Origin: Terriglobales bacterium
GTDB taxonomy: Bacteria; Acidobacteriota; Terriglobia; Terriglobales; Acidobacteriaceae
DNA length: 64,000 bases
NCBI GenBank assembly: GCA_035561515.1
Contig: DATMXP010000028.1
Coordinates: forward strand, 79,364 to 143,363
Reading direction: 5' to 3'
Below are positions 9,734 to 20,513 of the stretch, one piece after another (position 1 is the first letter of the stretch; the number at the start of each line of letters is the position of its first letter). A program made the position numbers and the translations under genes. The notes beneath the pieces were generated by a model, which ran no database searches, was not told the origin of the DNA, and saw only the letters and a program-made list of their open reading frames with translations.

Positions 9734-12349
9734 TTAGCGGAAACCTGTCACGAGGACTACATCACTCTTCTGAGAACCGCGAGAAATCACCAGGTCTTTG
9801 CCATCGGGGGTCCAGTCGAAAGAAAAGGAATCGCCTGATGGGAAGTTAGTCACCTTGTATGCAGGCTTGCCGTTGATTGGCTGAGCCCAAACGTTTCGGG
9901 CGCCGTCTTTGGCTAGAAGATACGCGACCGCGTCACCATTGGGAGTAAACCGCACGAGGTCCGCACCCAATGGAACCGGGAAGTCCGTTACCTGCTTGTT
10001 GTCGGAAACGCGAAGGACCAGGCAGCGGACTTGGAAATCCGCGCCCGTGTAGATGAACCCAAGATACCGGCCATCATTGGAGAAGAAGACGAAACCATTC
10101 ATCCCTGGTTTGCCGGGGACGTCGTACTGGGTGATGGGGCCACCTTCGACGGACATGGTCTGCAACTTGCGAGAATCGCTGAAGATGATGTTCTTCCCGT
10201 CGGGAGTGCAGGAGAGGTTGTTGGCAGATCCCAAATCCGTCAGCCTGGTCAGGTTCGAGCCGTCGAGATTGATACGCCAGATGTTCAGGCTTTCTTTCAA
10301 CCCAACCAGCACGACGTAATTTCCGCAGCGAGTGCCGCTCTGAATACGCTCCAGGCCGCTAACAAGGTTCTTTGGATTCGTTCCGTCAAGATCGAGTTGA
10401 ACCAGTTCGGTGCGACGGTTCAATGCGTAGATGTGGTCGCCGGAGATGCGGATTCCGAAGCCGAGCGATTCACCAGACGTGATCTGGCGGGCGCGATTGG
10501 TATCTCCATTGGGCAAGCGGAACAGGTTGCTCTCGACACTGGTTTGGACGGCCACCAGCCTGCTGTCGTCACTAGTTATATCGAGACAGCAGCCGGCATA
10601 GAAACTCAGGTCGTTGGTGAAGCGAGTGCGTTTGCCATCCGGATAGGAGATGAAGAATATCTGGTTATTCGCCTGCTTCCGATCATTGATGATGGACAGC
10701 AGGCCAGATCCATCTCCTAACCACACAACAGCGAGGATGGGGTCGGGCGAACTCAACAGCCGCTTGATTGAGCCGTCTTTAGGGTTCAGTAGCTCGAGGG
10801 CAAAGGCAATATCTTTGCCGAGGTACACCGTCCCGTAGGCGATTGATTTTCCGTCGGGCGACCAGTCCACGGTTTGTGGAGACTGGCCGGTAATGGACTT
10901 CAGCACCTGCGGGTTCGAGCCATCCTGGTTCGCGATGATGAAATCTGTGCCCCGTCCAGGGACGCCACGGGCAAACACGAACTGCGAGCCGTCAGGAGAA
11001 AAGGTCGGAAGCGAATCGACGTCCTTGGCGATCTGCTGGGGAGTGCCGCCAAGCACGGGCATGACATAAAGATACCGATAATTAGCTGTGCTCTTGTCTG
11101 ACCGGACAAAGTAAATGTAGTTGCCGTCTCGCGAGAACGTAACCCCGACGAATACGACCGCTTCCGGCGCGAGCACCTGAATGTCCGTGCGCGTTGCGAC
11201 CTGCCGGACCCACAGACTCTGCTGTTCGCCGTTGCGCAGCACGTAAACGATGTAGCGGCCGTCGGGAGAGACACCGGCCTGGACGGCCTTGCCCGAGTCG
11301 GTAAGCTTTTCGAATTGCATGTTCTGCACATTCAGTGCAGGACGTTTCTTGAACACCGTGTATCCAGCGATCACGGCGGCGATGACGAACAGCACAGCAA
11401 CGAGTGCAATGATTCCCCATCCAGAACTCTTCGGCACCACCTTCGTTGCAGTGGTGACCTGGGTTGCGATCTGCACGCGTCCGGAACTGGTGTCGCGCTT
11501 CAGACGCTTGAGTTCGGCGCGCATTTCAGCGGCACTCTGGTAGCGAAGATCGCGGTCCTTCTCCAAGGCGGTACGAATAATCTCTTCCAGCTTGGGAGGA
11601 AGAGAGCCGTTGAGCTCTGAAGGAGAGACGGGATCGCGGTTCAGGATGCCATCGAAAATCACCGCCGAGGTATCGCCCTCGAAAGGGAGCTTCGCGGTGG
11701 CCATCTGGTACAGAACGGCACCGAAGGAAAACAGATCGCTGCGGGCGTCAAGGTCCTTACCTCTGGCCTGCTCGGGGGACATATAGGCGATGGTGCCGAC
11801 GGCAGTTCCGGGACTGGTGAGGTGCGAATCTGTGGCACCAACGGTGGCGGCCGTGGTCTGCGCCACGGCTTTCTTCTCGGCCACGAGCTTGGCGAGTCCG
11901 AAATCGAGTAGTTTGGCCTGCCCACGCGTGGTCACAAAGATGTTAGCGGGTTTGATGTCGCGGTGGATGATACCGCGGGAATGGGCTGCATCGAGCCCAT
12001 CGGCGATCTGGATGGCGAGGTCTAGCAGTTCCTGAGTATCGAAGGGGCGCCCGGCTTGATGACGATCCAGTGGCGCACCATCCAACAACTCCATGGCGAT
12101 GAAGACGTGCCCATCGACCTCGGCAATCTCGTAAATCGTGCAGATGTTCGGGTGATTCAGGGCGGAAGCGGAACGCGCCTCCATACGGAAGCGCTCCACC
12201 GCTTGCGGAGATTTCGACACGTCGTCGGGCAGGAATTTCAGCGCAACATGCCGGCCGAGGTTGAGGTCTTCGGCCTCGTACACCACACCCATGCCGCCAC
12301 TTCCCAGCTTGCCAAGGATCCGATAGTGCGAAATGGTCTGCCCGATCAC
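9734..12349 (-). CDS. Ser/Thr protein kinase with TolB/PD40 propeller
   Basis: An 871-residue transmembrane Hanks-type kinase. The kinase domain (residues about 8-275) shows the Gly-rich loop [23 protein letters not shown] lysine, catalytic [17 protein letters not shown] and MSPEQARG. One transmembrane helix lies near 310-332. The outer part contains repeated SPDG/TPDGK segments ([35 protein letters not shown]), forming a TolB-like beta propeller probably in the periplasm. Such kinases are abundant in Acidobacteriota and presumably couple an extracytoplasmic signal to phosphorylation. The start is a GTG after AAGG. Ligand and substrates unknown. Confidence 0.93.
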   Translation of the reverse strand: MIGQTISHYRILGKLGSGGMGVVYEAEDLNLGRHVALKFLPDDVSKSPQAVERFRMEARSASALNHPNICTIYEIAEVDGHVFIAMELLDGAPLDRHQAGRPFDTQELLDLAIQIADGLDAAHSRGIIHRDIKPANIFVTTRGQAKLLDFGLAKLVAEKKAVAQTTAATVGATDSHLTSPGTAVGTIAYMSPEQARGKDLDARSDLFSFGAVLYQMATAKLPFEGDTSAVIFDGILNRDPVSPSELNGSLPPKLEEIIRTALEKDRDLRYQSAAEMRAELKRLKRDTSSGRVQIATQVTTATKVVPKSSGWGIIALVAVLFVIAAVIAGYTVFKKRPALNVQNMQFEKLTDSGKAVQAGVSPDGRYIVYVLRNGEQQSLWVRQVATRTDIQVLAPEAVVFVGVTFSRDGNYIYFVRSDKSTANYRYLYVMPVLGGTPQQIAKDVDSLPTFSPDGSQFVFARGVPGRGTDFIIANQDGSNPQVLKSITGQSPQTVDWSPDGKSIAYGTVYLGKDIAFALELLNPKDGSIKRLLSSPDPILAVVWLGDGSGLLSIINDRKQANNQIFFISYPDGKRTRFTNDLSFYAGCCLDITSDDSRLVAVQTSVESNLFRLPNGDTNRARQITSGESLGFGIRISGDHIYALNRRTELVQLDLDGTNPKNLVSGLERIQSGTRCGNYVVLVGLKESLNIWRINLDGSNLTRLTDLGSANNLSCTPDGKNIIFSDSRKLQTMSVEGGPITQYDVPGKPGMNGFVFFSNDGRYLGFIYTGADFQVRCLVLRVSDNKQVTDFPVPLGADLVRFTPNGDAVAYLLAKDGARNVWAQPINGKPAYKVTNFPSGDSFSFDWTPDGKDLVISRGSQKSDVVLVTGFR

Positions 12350-12421
12350 CCGTATGCCTTACGTGCGATGTTATGTGGGCTGCTGGCGATGGTCAACCTC
12401 TGTCGCGGCCGGCGGCAGTAG

Positions 12422-13444
<1,023 letters not shown>

Positions 13445-13518
13445 GGGATTCTCCTATCCATGAATAGATGAATGCCACTGCGGTTGGTCGCCAACGCTCC
13501 CAAATGTTTTTCCGACTA

Positions 13519-14640
13519 CTACTCGGTTGTGACGGCCTTTACCAGGTTGCGGGGGCGATCGACATCCACCCCGCGACGCACGGCAATGTGGTACGCCAGC
13601 AGTTGCAGCGGAACGATCTCTACGAGCGGAGACAGCAGTTCGGGCGCTTCGGGAACATAGATAACATCCTGAGCAACTTCCTCGACCTTGCGATCTCCTT
13701 CGGTAGCGATAACGATCACGCGACCGCCGGTCTCCGTGATTTCCTTGCAGTTCGCGAGAGTGCGTTCCGAGCGACGCACGGCCGCTGCATCATTCGGATC
13801 GCGAGTTGCGATGGCTACAACGGGCAACTTCTCGTCTATGAGCGCATAAGGGCCGTGTTTGATTTCACCCGCGGGATACCCTTCGGCGTGGATGTACGAA
13901 GTCTCTTTCATTTTCAGGGCACCGTCGAGCGCGATCGGGAAATGAACGCCACGAGCAATGAAGAGGAAATCCTCGCTCTTGTAGAACTTTTCCGCCAAGG
14001 CGCTGCACTCAGTGTCACGCGTAAGGGTGTGCGTAATCTTGTCGGGCATGGCAAGCAGTTCGGTGATCCAGTGGCGCGACTGCTCTGAAGTCAATGTCCC
14101 GCGAAGATCGCCCAGGTAAACACCAAGCAGGAAGAGGGCGACCAGTTGGGCGCTGAAGGCCTTGGTCGAGGCAATGCTGATCTCCGCGCCGGCATGCGTG
14201 TAAATCACAGCATCGGCTTCACGGGCGATGGTGGAATCCACTACGTTGGTAATGGCCAAGATCTTCGAGCCGCGCGATTTCGCAAGATGCATAGCGCCGC
14301 GAGTATCGGCAGTCTCGCCTGACTGGGTGATAACAATCGTCAACTCATCTGGGCCCGTAATCGGATTGCCATATTCGAATTCGCTGGCATGCTCAACGTA
14401 GACGGGAACACACGCAAGTTCCTGGATCATGTACCGCCCGGCAATACCGGCGTGGCGACTGGTGCCAGAGGCGGCAATTCTGATCTTGCGGATTTTGGAG
14501 AAGTCTTCCGCGTGCAGGTGAATTCCTTCGAGCGTTACGCGGCCGGTGGCCGAATCCACTCGTCCCAAGGCTGTGTCGCGTACAGCCCGAGGATTTTCGA
14601 AGATCTCCTTGATCATTATGTGGGGGAACGTATGAACCAT
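13519..14640 (-). CDS. GlmS-like double-SIS isomerase/deaminase lacking the glutaminase domain
   Basis: This 373-residue protein is the two-SIS-domain isomerase half of glucosamine-6-phosphate synthase without the N-terminal Cys glutaminase domain. SIS1 shows AASGTSRHAG and ITQSGETADT; SIS2 contains FIARGVHFPIALDGALKMKE and AEGYPAGEIKHGPYALI with the ring-opening histidine. The C-terminus VDVDRPRNLVKAVTTE retains the catalytic lysine. Lacking glutaminase and adjoining nagA, it most likely works as a NagB-II/AgaS-type GlcN-6-P deaminase in amino-sugar breakdown (inference). The gene lies 25 bases after nagA; AGGA precedes the ATG. Confidence 0.88.
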   Translation of the reverse strand: MVHTFPHIMIKEIFENPRAVRDTALGRVDSATGRVTLEGIHLHAEDFSKIRKIRIAASGTSRHAGIAGRYMIQELACVPVYVEHASEFEYGNPITGPDELTIVITQSGETADTRGAMHLAKSRGSKILAITNVVDSTIAREADAVIYTHAGAEISIASTKAFSAQLVALFLLGVYLGDLRGTLTSEQSRHWITELLAMPDKITHTLTRDTECSALAEKFYKSEDFLFIARGVHFPIALDGALKMKETSYIHAEGYPAGEIKHGPYALIDEKLPVVAIATRDPNDAAAVRRSERTLANCKEITETGGRVIVIATEGDRKVEEVAQDVIYVPEAPELLSPLVEIVPLQLLAYHIAVRRGVDVDRPRNLVKAVTTE

Positions 14641-14665
14641 GTCTGATTATTCCTGCCGATCTTAT

Positions 14666-15814
14666 TTATTCTGCAAAACCGTTCGTGATTGTTCGCTGAA
14701 GCTTGCCTTCGCGTGAGAGCACGACAAAGTCCGCCTGGGATCCGGGTGCAATAATCCCAATATCGTTTCGACCGATGACGCGTGCGGGATTGAGAGTCGC
14801 CAACTGAACCGAATGCTGTAGCGACCACCCCGAGAACTTCATAATGTTCGTCACCGCGCGGTCCAAGGTAAGCACGCTTCCGGCGAGCTTTCCTTCGTAC
14901 TCGCAGCGATCGCCTTTCACTTCGACCTTGAAAGGACCGAGTTGGAACTGCCCGTCGCCCATTCCGGTGGCGCTGATCGCATCGGTAATCAGCACGGCGC
15001 GATCGCGACCTTTCGCACGAAGAAAGAGACTTACCATCGACGGATGAACATGGATTCCGTCGGCGATGATATCGGCGGTGACACGATCATCGGAGAGGAC
15101 CGCACCGAGGATACCGGGATCACGGTGATCAAGCGGACGCATCGCATTGAACGTATGCGTGGCGTGACGTCCTCCGGCGGCAATTCCCTTCTCAGCCTCA
15201 GCCATCGTTGCGTTTGAGTGACCTAGACTGTTGCAGACACCTCGTTCGGCCGCGTACTTAATCGTCTCAAGAGCTCCCGGGATTTCCGGAGCGATCGTCA
15301 CGACAGCGACCTTGCCTTGCGCTGCCTGCCACATCTTCTCAAACAGATCGATGGAGGGCTCTACCAAGTTTTCAGGCGGATGCACGCCGCGCTTTGCGTG
15401 ACTGATAAACGGACCTTCAATATGAATTCCGGCCGGTTTCGCGCGACCGCTTTCGCCGGACTTGGCGGCCTTCGCAATGCGCTCAAGTGCGGCATAGGTC
15501 GAGTCGAGTGGGGCCGTAACGGTAGTCGGACAGTAACTTGTGACCCCGTGCTTCGCGAAATGGCGCTCCATCCGAGCACGTCCTTCGCGGTCTTCCTGCA
15601 TGACGTCGTAACCCGCGCCTCCGTGGACATGAATATCCACGAATCCAGGCGCGAGGACGCTGTCGGCTAAATCGATGAGACGGACATTATCGGGGACTTG
15701 CGTGCTCGCTCGCGATGAAACGGAAACCACATAGCCGTCTTCCACCATGATGATTGGATTTTCGATCGCTGTTAGCGGTGTGAAAGCGAGCCGGGCTGTA
15801 AAAACTGTTTTCAC
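14666..15814 (-). CDS. nagA: N-acetylglucosamine-6-phosphate deacetylase
   Basis: A 382-residue amidohydrolase that removes acetate from GlcNAc-6-P, giving GlcN-6-P for the next gene. Motifs seen: metal site HVHGGAGYDVM, GIHIEGPFIS with the NagA glutamate, substrate-binding SLGHSNATMAEAEKG, GRHATHTFNAMRPLDHRDPG, and the catalytic aspartate in VLITDAISATGMGDG. Length matches the family (about 380). It is 33 bases downstream of the efflux operon end and 25 bases upstream of the SIS gene. Cytoplasmic; part of peptidoglycan or chitin amino-sugar recycling. Confidence 0.95.
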   Translation of the reverse strand: MKTVFTARLAFTPLTAIENPIIMVEDGYVVSVSSRASTQVPDNVRLIDLADSVLAPGFVDIHVHGGAGYDVMQEDREGRARMERHFAKHGVTSYCPTTVTAPLDSTYAALERIAKAAKSGESGRAKPAGIHIEGPFISHAKRGVHPPENLVEPSIDLFEKMWQAAQGKVAVVTIAPEIPGALETIKYAAERGVCNSLGHSNATMAEAEKGIAAGGRHATHTFNAMRPLDHRDPGILGAVLSDDRVTADIIADGIHVHPSMVSLFLRAKGRDRAVLITDAISATGMGDGQFQLGPFKVEVKGDRCEYEGKLAGSVLTLDRAVTNIMKFSGWSLQHSVQLATLNPARVIGRNDIGIIAPGSQADFVVLSREGKLQRTITNGFAE

Positions 15815-15847
15815 TTTTCGGTATTGGGATCATTGTACCGAAATTCA

Positions 15848-17425
15848 CTAGTGCATGGCTGCACCGCCGCCTCCCTTGCCCGATGTCTTTCGCATAATCA
15901 GGATGAGTGGCAGAACGGCGACGAACATAATCGCGAGAAAACGGAACGCATGAATGAATGAGACCATCGACGCCTGACGCTGAACCTCACCCCAAAGCGC
16001 GCCGACGGCCTGCTTTCCCGCAGTGGTGGAGTCCATACCCTGTGACATAAACCATGCGCGAGCGGCGTCGGTCATCTGCGTTGCAGCCGGATTGGAGGGA
16101 TTGACACTGGTTCCGAGAACGTTGATGTTGCTCTGCGTTTGGCGTGCGACGATGGTTGTCACCATGGCAATACCGACGCTCGCTCCGATGTTGCGCATCA
16201 AGTTGAAGAGACTGGTCGCGTTGCCCATCTGTTCTTTGGGGATGGAGTCGTGAGTGACGGTGGTGAGCGGCACGAACACGAAGCCCATCGACATACCCTG
16301 AATGAACTGCGGCCAGAAAACATCCCAATAGCCGGCGTTCAGGTTTACGTGCGAGAGATCCCACAACGAGTACGCTGCGACGCTAAGGCCGATGAACAAG
16401 AGCTTTCTCGGCTCAACCTTCGACATCAAGATGCCGACGAACGGCATGGCGATGAACGAGCCTAGTCCGCGAGGAAGCATCGCCCAGCCAGCATCGAGCG
16501 CGGAGTAGCCAAGCAATTGCTGAAGGTAAATGGGAATCAGAACAGTCGCACCGTAAAGGACGAACCCCAGAACGGTCATCATGAACACACCAGTCGCGTA
16601 ACTTCGATTCTTGAAGACGCGCAGGTTCACGATGGGCTGGTTCTCAAACAACTCGTTAATGATGAAGAAGACTAGTCCGCCTATGGCGGCGACCATCAAC
16701 CAGACGATAAAGTTGGACGAAAGCCAATCTTCCTGCTGCCCCTTGTCGAGCATGATCTGCAGCGCACCCATGCCGACAGCCAGCAACCCAATACCCCAGT
16801 AGTCGACGTACTGCGACTTGCGCGAAATGTACTTGGGGTCGTGAATGAAGGCCTGGGACATGAGCATCGCCAGCAGGCCGACTGGAAGATTGATGTAGAA
16901 CACCCAACGCCAACTGTAGTTCTCGGTAATCCAGCCACCCATGACGGGGCCGAGCATGGGGGCCACAACAATTCCGAGTCCCCAAAACGCCATGGCTTTC
17001 CCGCGCTTATCGGGCGGGAAAGCTTCGAGCATGATTGCTTGCGATAGCGGCTGTAGACCGCCGCCGGTCGCACCTTGTATCACGCGGAACAAGATCAGCA
17101 GCGGCAGGCTCGGAGCCATTCCGCAGGCAACCGAGGAGACCGTAAAGCCGAGGATTGAAACCATCAGCACGCGCTTGCGTCCGAAATGGTTTGAAAGCCA
17201 ACCCGTCATGGGCAGAACGATAGCGTTCGAAACGAGATATGAAGTCAGAACCCATGTGGCTTCTTCGGTGCTTGCGGAGAGGTTACCCGCGATGTGCGGC
17301 AGGGACACGTTCACTACCGTGGTATCGAGCACCTCCATGAAGGTGCCCAACATCACCGCAACGGCAATGATCCACGGGTTGACCAGGCGCTCTTGCACGG
17401 AATCGATGGCAGCAGCAGTCGCCAT
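15848..17425 (-). CDS. DHA2-family drug:proton antiporter, EmrB-like
   Basis: A 525-residue, 14-helix major facilitator of the EmrB/QacA group. Typical signatures are motif D1/C near LDTTVVNVSLPHIAGNLSAS, WVLTSYLV, NHFGRKRVLM (motif A), and LQPLSQAIMLEAFPPDKRGKAMA. It is the inner-membrane pump of a tripartite exporter with the two upstream genes. Its start overlaps the adaptor stop by one base, so the three are one operon. The pump is closely similar to the island-borne copy at 57035-58612 (shared NATSLFNLMRNIGAS and IVVAPMLGPV stretches). Substrate unknown, probably hydrophobic drugs. Confidence 0.93.
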   Translation of the reverse strand: MATAAAIDSVQERLVNPWIIAVAVMLGTFMEVLDTTVVNVSLPHIAGNLSASTEEATWVLTSYLVSNAIVLPMTGWLSNHFGRKRVLMVSILGFTVSSVACGMAPSLPLLILFRVIQGATGGGLQPLSQAIMLEAFPPDKRGKAMAFWGLGIVVAPMLGPVMGGWITENYSWRWVFYINLPVGLLAMLMSQAFIHDPKYISRKSQYVDYWGIGLLAVGMGALQIMLDKGQQEDWLSSNFIVWLMVAAIGGLVFFIINELFENQPIVNLRVFKNRSYATGVFMMTVLGFVLYGATVLIPIYLQQLLGYSALDAGWAMLPRGLGSFIAMPFVGILMSKVEPRKLLFIGLSVAAYSLWDLSHVNLNAGYWDVFWPQFIQGMSMGFVFVPLTTVTHDSIPKEQMGNATSLFNLMRNIGASVGIAMVTTIVARQTQSNINVLGTSVNPSNPAATQMTDAARAWFMSQGMDSTTAGKQAVGALWGEVQRQASMVSFIHAFRFLAIMFVAVLPLILIMRKTSGKGGGGAAMH

Positions 17426-18669
17426 TACTTCGTGAGCACCGTAACGACTACAGACATCCCAGGCCGCAGCCGATGTTGAGTGTCCTGCCCCTTATCGAGA
17501 ACGATTTTGACCGGGACCCGTTGAACGACCTTGACGAAGTTGCCGGTGGCATTCTCGGGAGGAAGCAGGCTAAAGCGAGCTCCCGTCGCTCCGCCAATGG
17601 ATTCGACTCGTCCGTTGAGATCGCTCTCGTAAGCGTCGACGTGGATCTTGGCGGACTGACCTACTCGCATGTCCTTAAGTTGAGTTTCCTTGAAGTTCGC
17701 CGTGACCCAAACATCGTCGAGGTCGACGACGGACGTTACCGGCTGCCCTGGCTGGACTACCTGTCCGACCTGGACGTTGCGCCGGCTCACAATACCGTTC
17801 ACCGGAGCCTTGATGGTGGTGTAGCTGAGATTCAGTTGTGCCTGGGCCAATGCCGCTTCGCGAGTTTGCACCGTCGCACTGGCAGCTCCGGCTTTCGCCT
17901 GCTGCACCTGTATCTGCTGCGGTGCCGTCAACGAGGATTGCAACGCAGCCTGCGCCTGCGCGACCTGGCTTTCGGCGCTGGCGACTTGCGAGCCAGCAGC
18001 ATCCAGGGTGGCGCGAGCAGCTTGCTCGGCAGCGACAGCAGCATCGTACTGTTGACGCGAGATCTCTTCTTTTTCGACCAGTTGCTGGAAGCGCTTCAGA
18101 TCCTGCGCCGCTCGATTGTGCATGGCTTCCGCTTCGCGTGCGCGAGCCTTGGCGGCGTCTACTGCCTTCTGGGCGGCGTTCAGGTTTGCCCTCGCGGTAG
18201 CAACACCGCTGGTGCTGGTGGTGCTCGTGATCGGCACGCCCGTACTCGCAGCGCGAGCATTCGCCTGCGCGTCGCTGAGTTCAGCCTGGGCGCGCTGAAG
18301 CGCAACTTCGTAGTCGCGAGGATCGAGCTGGACTAGAACCTGCCCCTGCTGCACCTGGTCATTTTCCTGGAACCGCACTTCAATGACGGTACCTCCAACG
18401 CGAGCGCTGACCGGGTAAATATGTGCATCCATCTGCGCGTCGTCGGTGGATTCGCGAACCGTGTAATACTGCCAAAGGAACACGCCGACCGCGACGGCTA
18501 CGATGACACCAATAATAAGGACCCATCTCGCCCGTGGGTGATCCCGGAAATAGGCCTTGGCCTTCGCCCCTTTACTACGGTCCTCTACTTCCTCAGGAAA
18601 CGGCTCACGTGCCGAGTCCATATCTTCGGTCAAAATTGCGTTTTTCGACTCATCTCTCGAGTCAGCCAC
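17425..18669 (-). CDS. HlyD/EmrA-type membrane fusion protein
   Basis: A 414-residue periplasmic adaptor. It has an N-terminal cytoplasmic tail, one transmembrane helix (about 52-70), split lipoyl/barrel-sandwich halves around ESTDDAQMDAHIYPVSARVGG and YTTIKAPVNGIVSRRNVQVGQ, and a long Ala/Gln/Arg-rich coiled-coil hairpin (about 120-255). The C-terminal beta-barrel reads VTANFKETQLKDMRVGQ. It joins the EmrB pump to the TolC channel. The start is a GTG sharing its first base with the TolC stop TAG. A proline/charge-rich start MADSRDESKN suits a cytoplasmic tail. Confidence 0.92.
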   Translation of the reverse strand: MADSRDESKNAILTEDMDSAREPFPEEVEDRSKGAKAKAYFRDHPRARWVLIIGVIVAVAVGVFLWQYYTVRESTDDAQMDAHIYPVSARVGGTVIEVRFQENDQVQQGQVLVQLDPRDYEVALQRAQAELSDAQANARAASTGVPITSTTSTSGVATARANLNAAQKAVDAAKARAREAEAMHNRAAQDLKRFQQLVEKEEISRQQYDAAVAAEQAARATLDAAGSQVASAESQVAQAQAALQSSLTAPQQIQVQQAKAGAASATVQTREAALAQAQLNLSYTTIKAPVNGIVSRRNVQVGQVVQPGQPVTSVVDLDDVWVTANFKETQLKDMRVGQSAKIHVDAYESDLNGRVESIGGATGARFSLLPPENATGNFVKVVQRVPVKIVLDKGQDTQHRLRPGMSVVVTVLTK

Positions 18670-20141
18670 TATGGGGTACCTCCCAAAAATTCTTTCGTTG
18701 CTCGCTCTGCGGTTCCCAACGACCTCGCCAATGCTAGCTTGGCAAGGTTGAACTGGAGCGTGCTGCTTATAAATGCTTCATTACTATTGGCGACAGATTC
18801 CTGCGCCTGTACAACTTCGATGTTATTTGTAACGCCCGCGCGAAACCTATCCTGGGCTTGTGCGAGTGTCTGGTTCGCTAGTTCCAGCGTACTTTGGCCA
18901 ACCCGCACCAACTCGGCTGCGGAAGCTACATCAAGAAAAGCTGCCCTGACCTCGTATTCGATCCGTCCCCGCAGATCGTCGGCTTCAGCCTGACGCAGCT
19001 TCAGGGTTGCATCGGCCTGCTGAATGTCGCTCTGAATCCGGCCACCCTGGTATATGGGAACGGTGATAGCCGCCGCAGCCGAGAAAGTTCCATGCGAGTT
19101 TCCGAGATTTGGCCCGATTACACCGTAGTCGCCACTCACGCCTAAGCGCGGCAGCCGCTCGCTCCTGGCGGCATTCTGAGTGTACTCGGCTGCCCGTACC
19201 CTCGCCTGGGCCGAGGCGAAGTCAGGGCGATCACGCAGCGCACGAGAGATTGATTCCTCCAGCGTGAGTGGAGGTGCAGGTTTATATGGGATTTTTTGTG
19301 CCAGCGTATATTCCTGCCCAACCGGCAGCCCAATTACCCGGGCTAATTGGAGCTTTAGTTTGTTGAAGCTGTTCCGAGCGGCGACAAGGCGCTGCTGCTG
19401 GGCCTGCATTTCCACCTGAGCGCGCAAGACATCGATCACGGGAACGACGCCAGCATTCTTCTGGTCAACGGCGGATTGATAGAGAGTCTGGGCCGTCTGC
19501 AACTGTGCCTGAACGGCGTCGACGCGAGCCTCTGCCGCGAGTGCCTGAACGTAAGCCAAACCAACCGCTACTACCACCAATTCACGGGCGTTCCGGTAAT
19601 TGAACTGCGCTGCTTCGCTGTTCTGATCGGCAGAACGAAGCCGGTGCATGGACTCGATGTCGATGATCGGCACGTTGGCCGATGCGCGTATGTCGGTAAC
19701 AGCAAACGGGCCAACGATCGGTGAACCGGTTGGAGGGGCAAATCCATACGCTGCAAGGTTGACCTGCTGGATGCTCTCAACGGCTCGTGCTGACAGCGAA
19801 GGCATAAGTGCCGACAGTGCACGCAACCGGGCCGCCCGGACCGATTCCTGTGCCCGAATAGAGGAGACTAGTCCCAAGTTGTACTTCAATCCGCGGTCGA
19901 TGGCATCGAGGAGGGTGATCGAGACAGTGCCGGGCACGGCCTTCTCACCACTCACACTGCCTGCAAACGGGTTCTCGCCGCCCAGGTCAGACAGACCGGG
20001 CAACTCCCCTGCTCCCTGGCTTCCACGAGTTGTTTCCGCACTAAAAGAGGTTGGCGAATTCTGGCCGGAAGCTCCGGCTGCCAAAACTATCAAAATGGGA
20101 AGAACTGCAAACAAAAAAAGATACTTACGTTTGTGAAGCAC
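18669..20141 (-). CDS. TolC-family outer-membrane efflux protein
   Basis: A 490-residue outer-membrane factor with a signal peptide (MLHKRKYLFLFAVLPILIVLAAGASG). Two repeated halves contain long amphipathic helices such as AEARVDAVQAQLQTAQTLYQSAVDQKNAG and ELANQTLAQAQDRFRAGVTN. It forms the channel of the three-gene exporter and is first in the operon. The GTG start follows GAGGA. A 6-bp inverted repeat (20186-20203) lies in the leader. The paralogue at 60473-61948 has the same organisation. Confidence 0.92.
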   Translation of the reverse strand: MLHKRKYLFLFAVLPILIVLAAGASGQNSPTSFSAETTRGSQGAGELPGLSDLGGENPFAGSVSGEKAVPGTVSITLLDAIDRGLKYNLGLVSSIRAQESVRAARLRALSALMPSLSARAVESIQQVNLAAYGFAPPTGSPIVGPFAVTDIRASANVPIIDIESMHRLRSADQNSEAAQFNYRNARELVVVAVGLAYVQALAAEARVDAVQAQLQTAQTLYQSAVDQKNAGVVPVIDVLRAQVEMQAQQQRLVAARNSFNKLKLQLARVIGLPVGQEYTLAQKIPYKPAPPLTLEESISRALRDRPDFASAQARVRAAEYTQNAARSERLPRLGVSGDYGVIGPNLGNSHGTFSAAAAITVPIYQGGRIQSDIQQADATLKLRQAEADDLRGRIEYEVRAAFLDVASAAELVRVGQSTLELANQTLAQAQDRFRAGVTNNIEVVQAQESVANSNEAFISSTLQFNLAKLALARSLGTAERATKEFLGGTP

Positions 20142-20346
20142 TTGCGTTCCTCATCTATTAAACAGCTCGTACACACCAAGAGTATTGGGCTCAACCAAGC
20201 CCACCACACCACAATTAGTTTACGTGCTCGACCGAAATATTGGATGAGCAAAGTGGAGTATGGGAATCATTCGGCGTGATGCTGGAAGCTTGTGCACGCA
20301 GAAATGACTGCGGAAGGCAGGCTTCCGATGAGGACGGAACTTGGTC

Positions 20347-20355
20347 TGGTATAAT
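20347..20355 (+). promoter_or_regulatory. Extended -10 promoter of tRNA-Pro
   Basis: TGGTATAAT is a perfect extended -10 element (TGnTATAAT) about 57 bases before the tRNA. No good -35 sits at the usual spacing, which extended -10 promoters tolerate. Confidence 0.6.
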
Positions 20356-20411
20356 TACGTCTGCGGTGAATAACCGCGTTCTGCAACAAAAAATCCAGCG
20401 TTCATCGACGT

Positions 20412-20488
<77 letters not shown>

Positions 20489-20513
20489 ATCTTTCTCTCG
20501 CCTCTTCAACATC

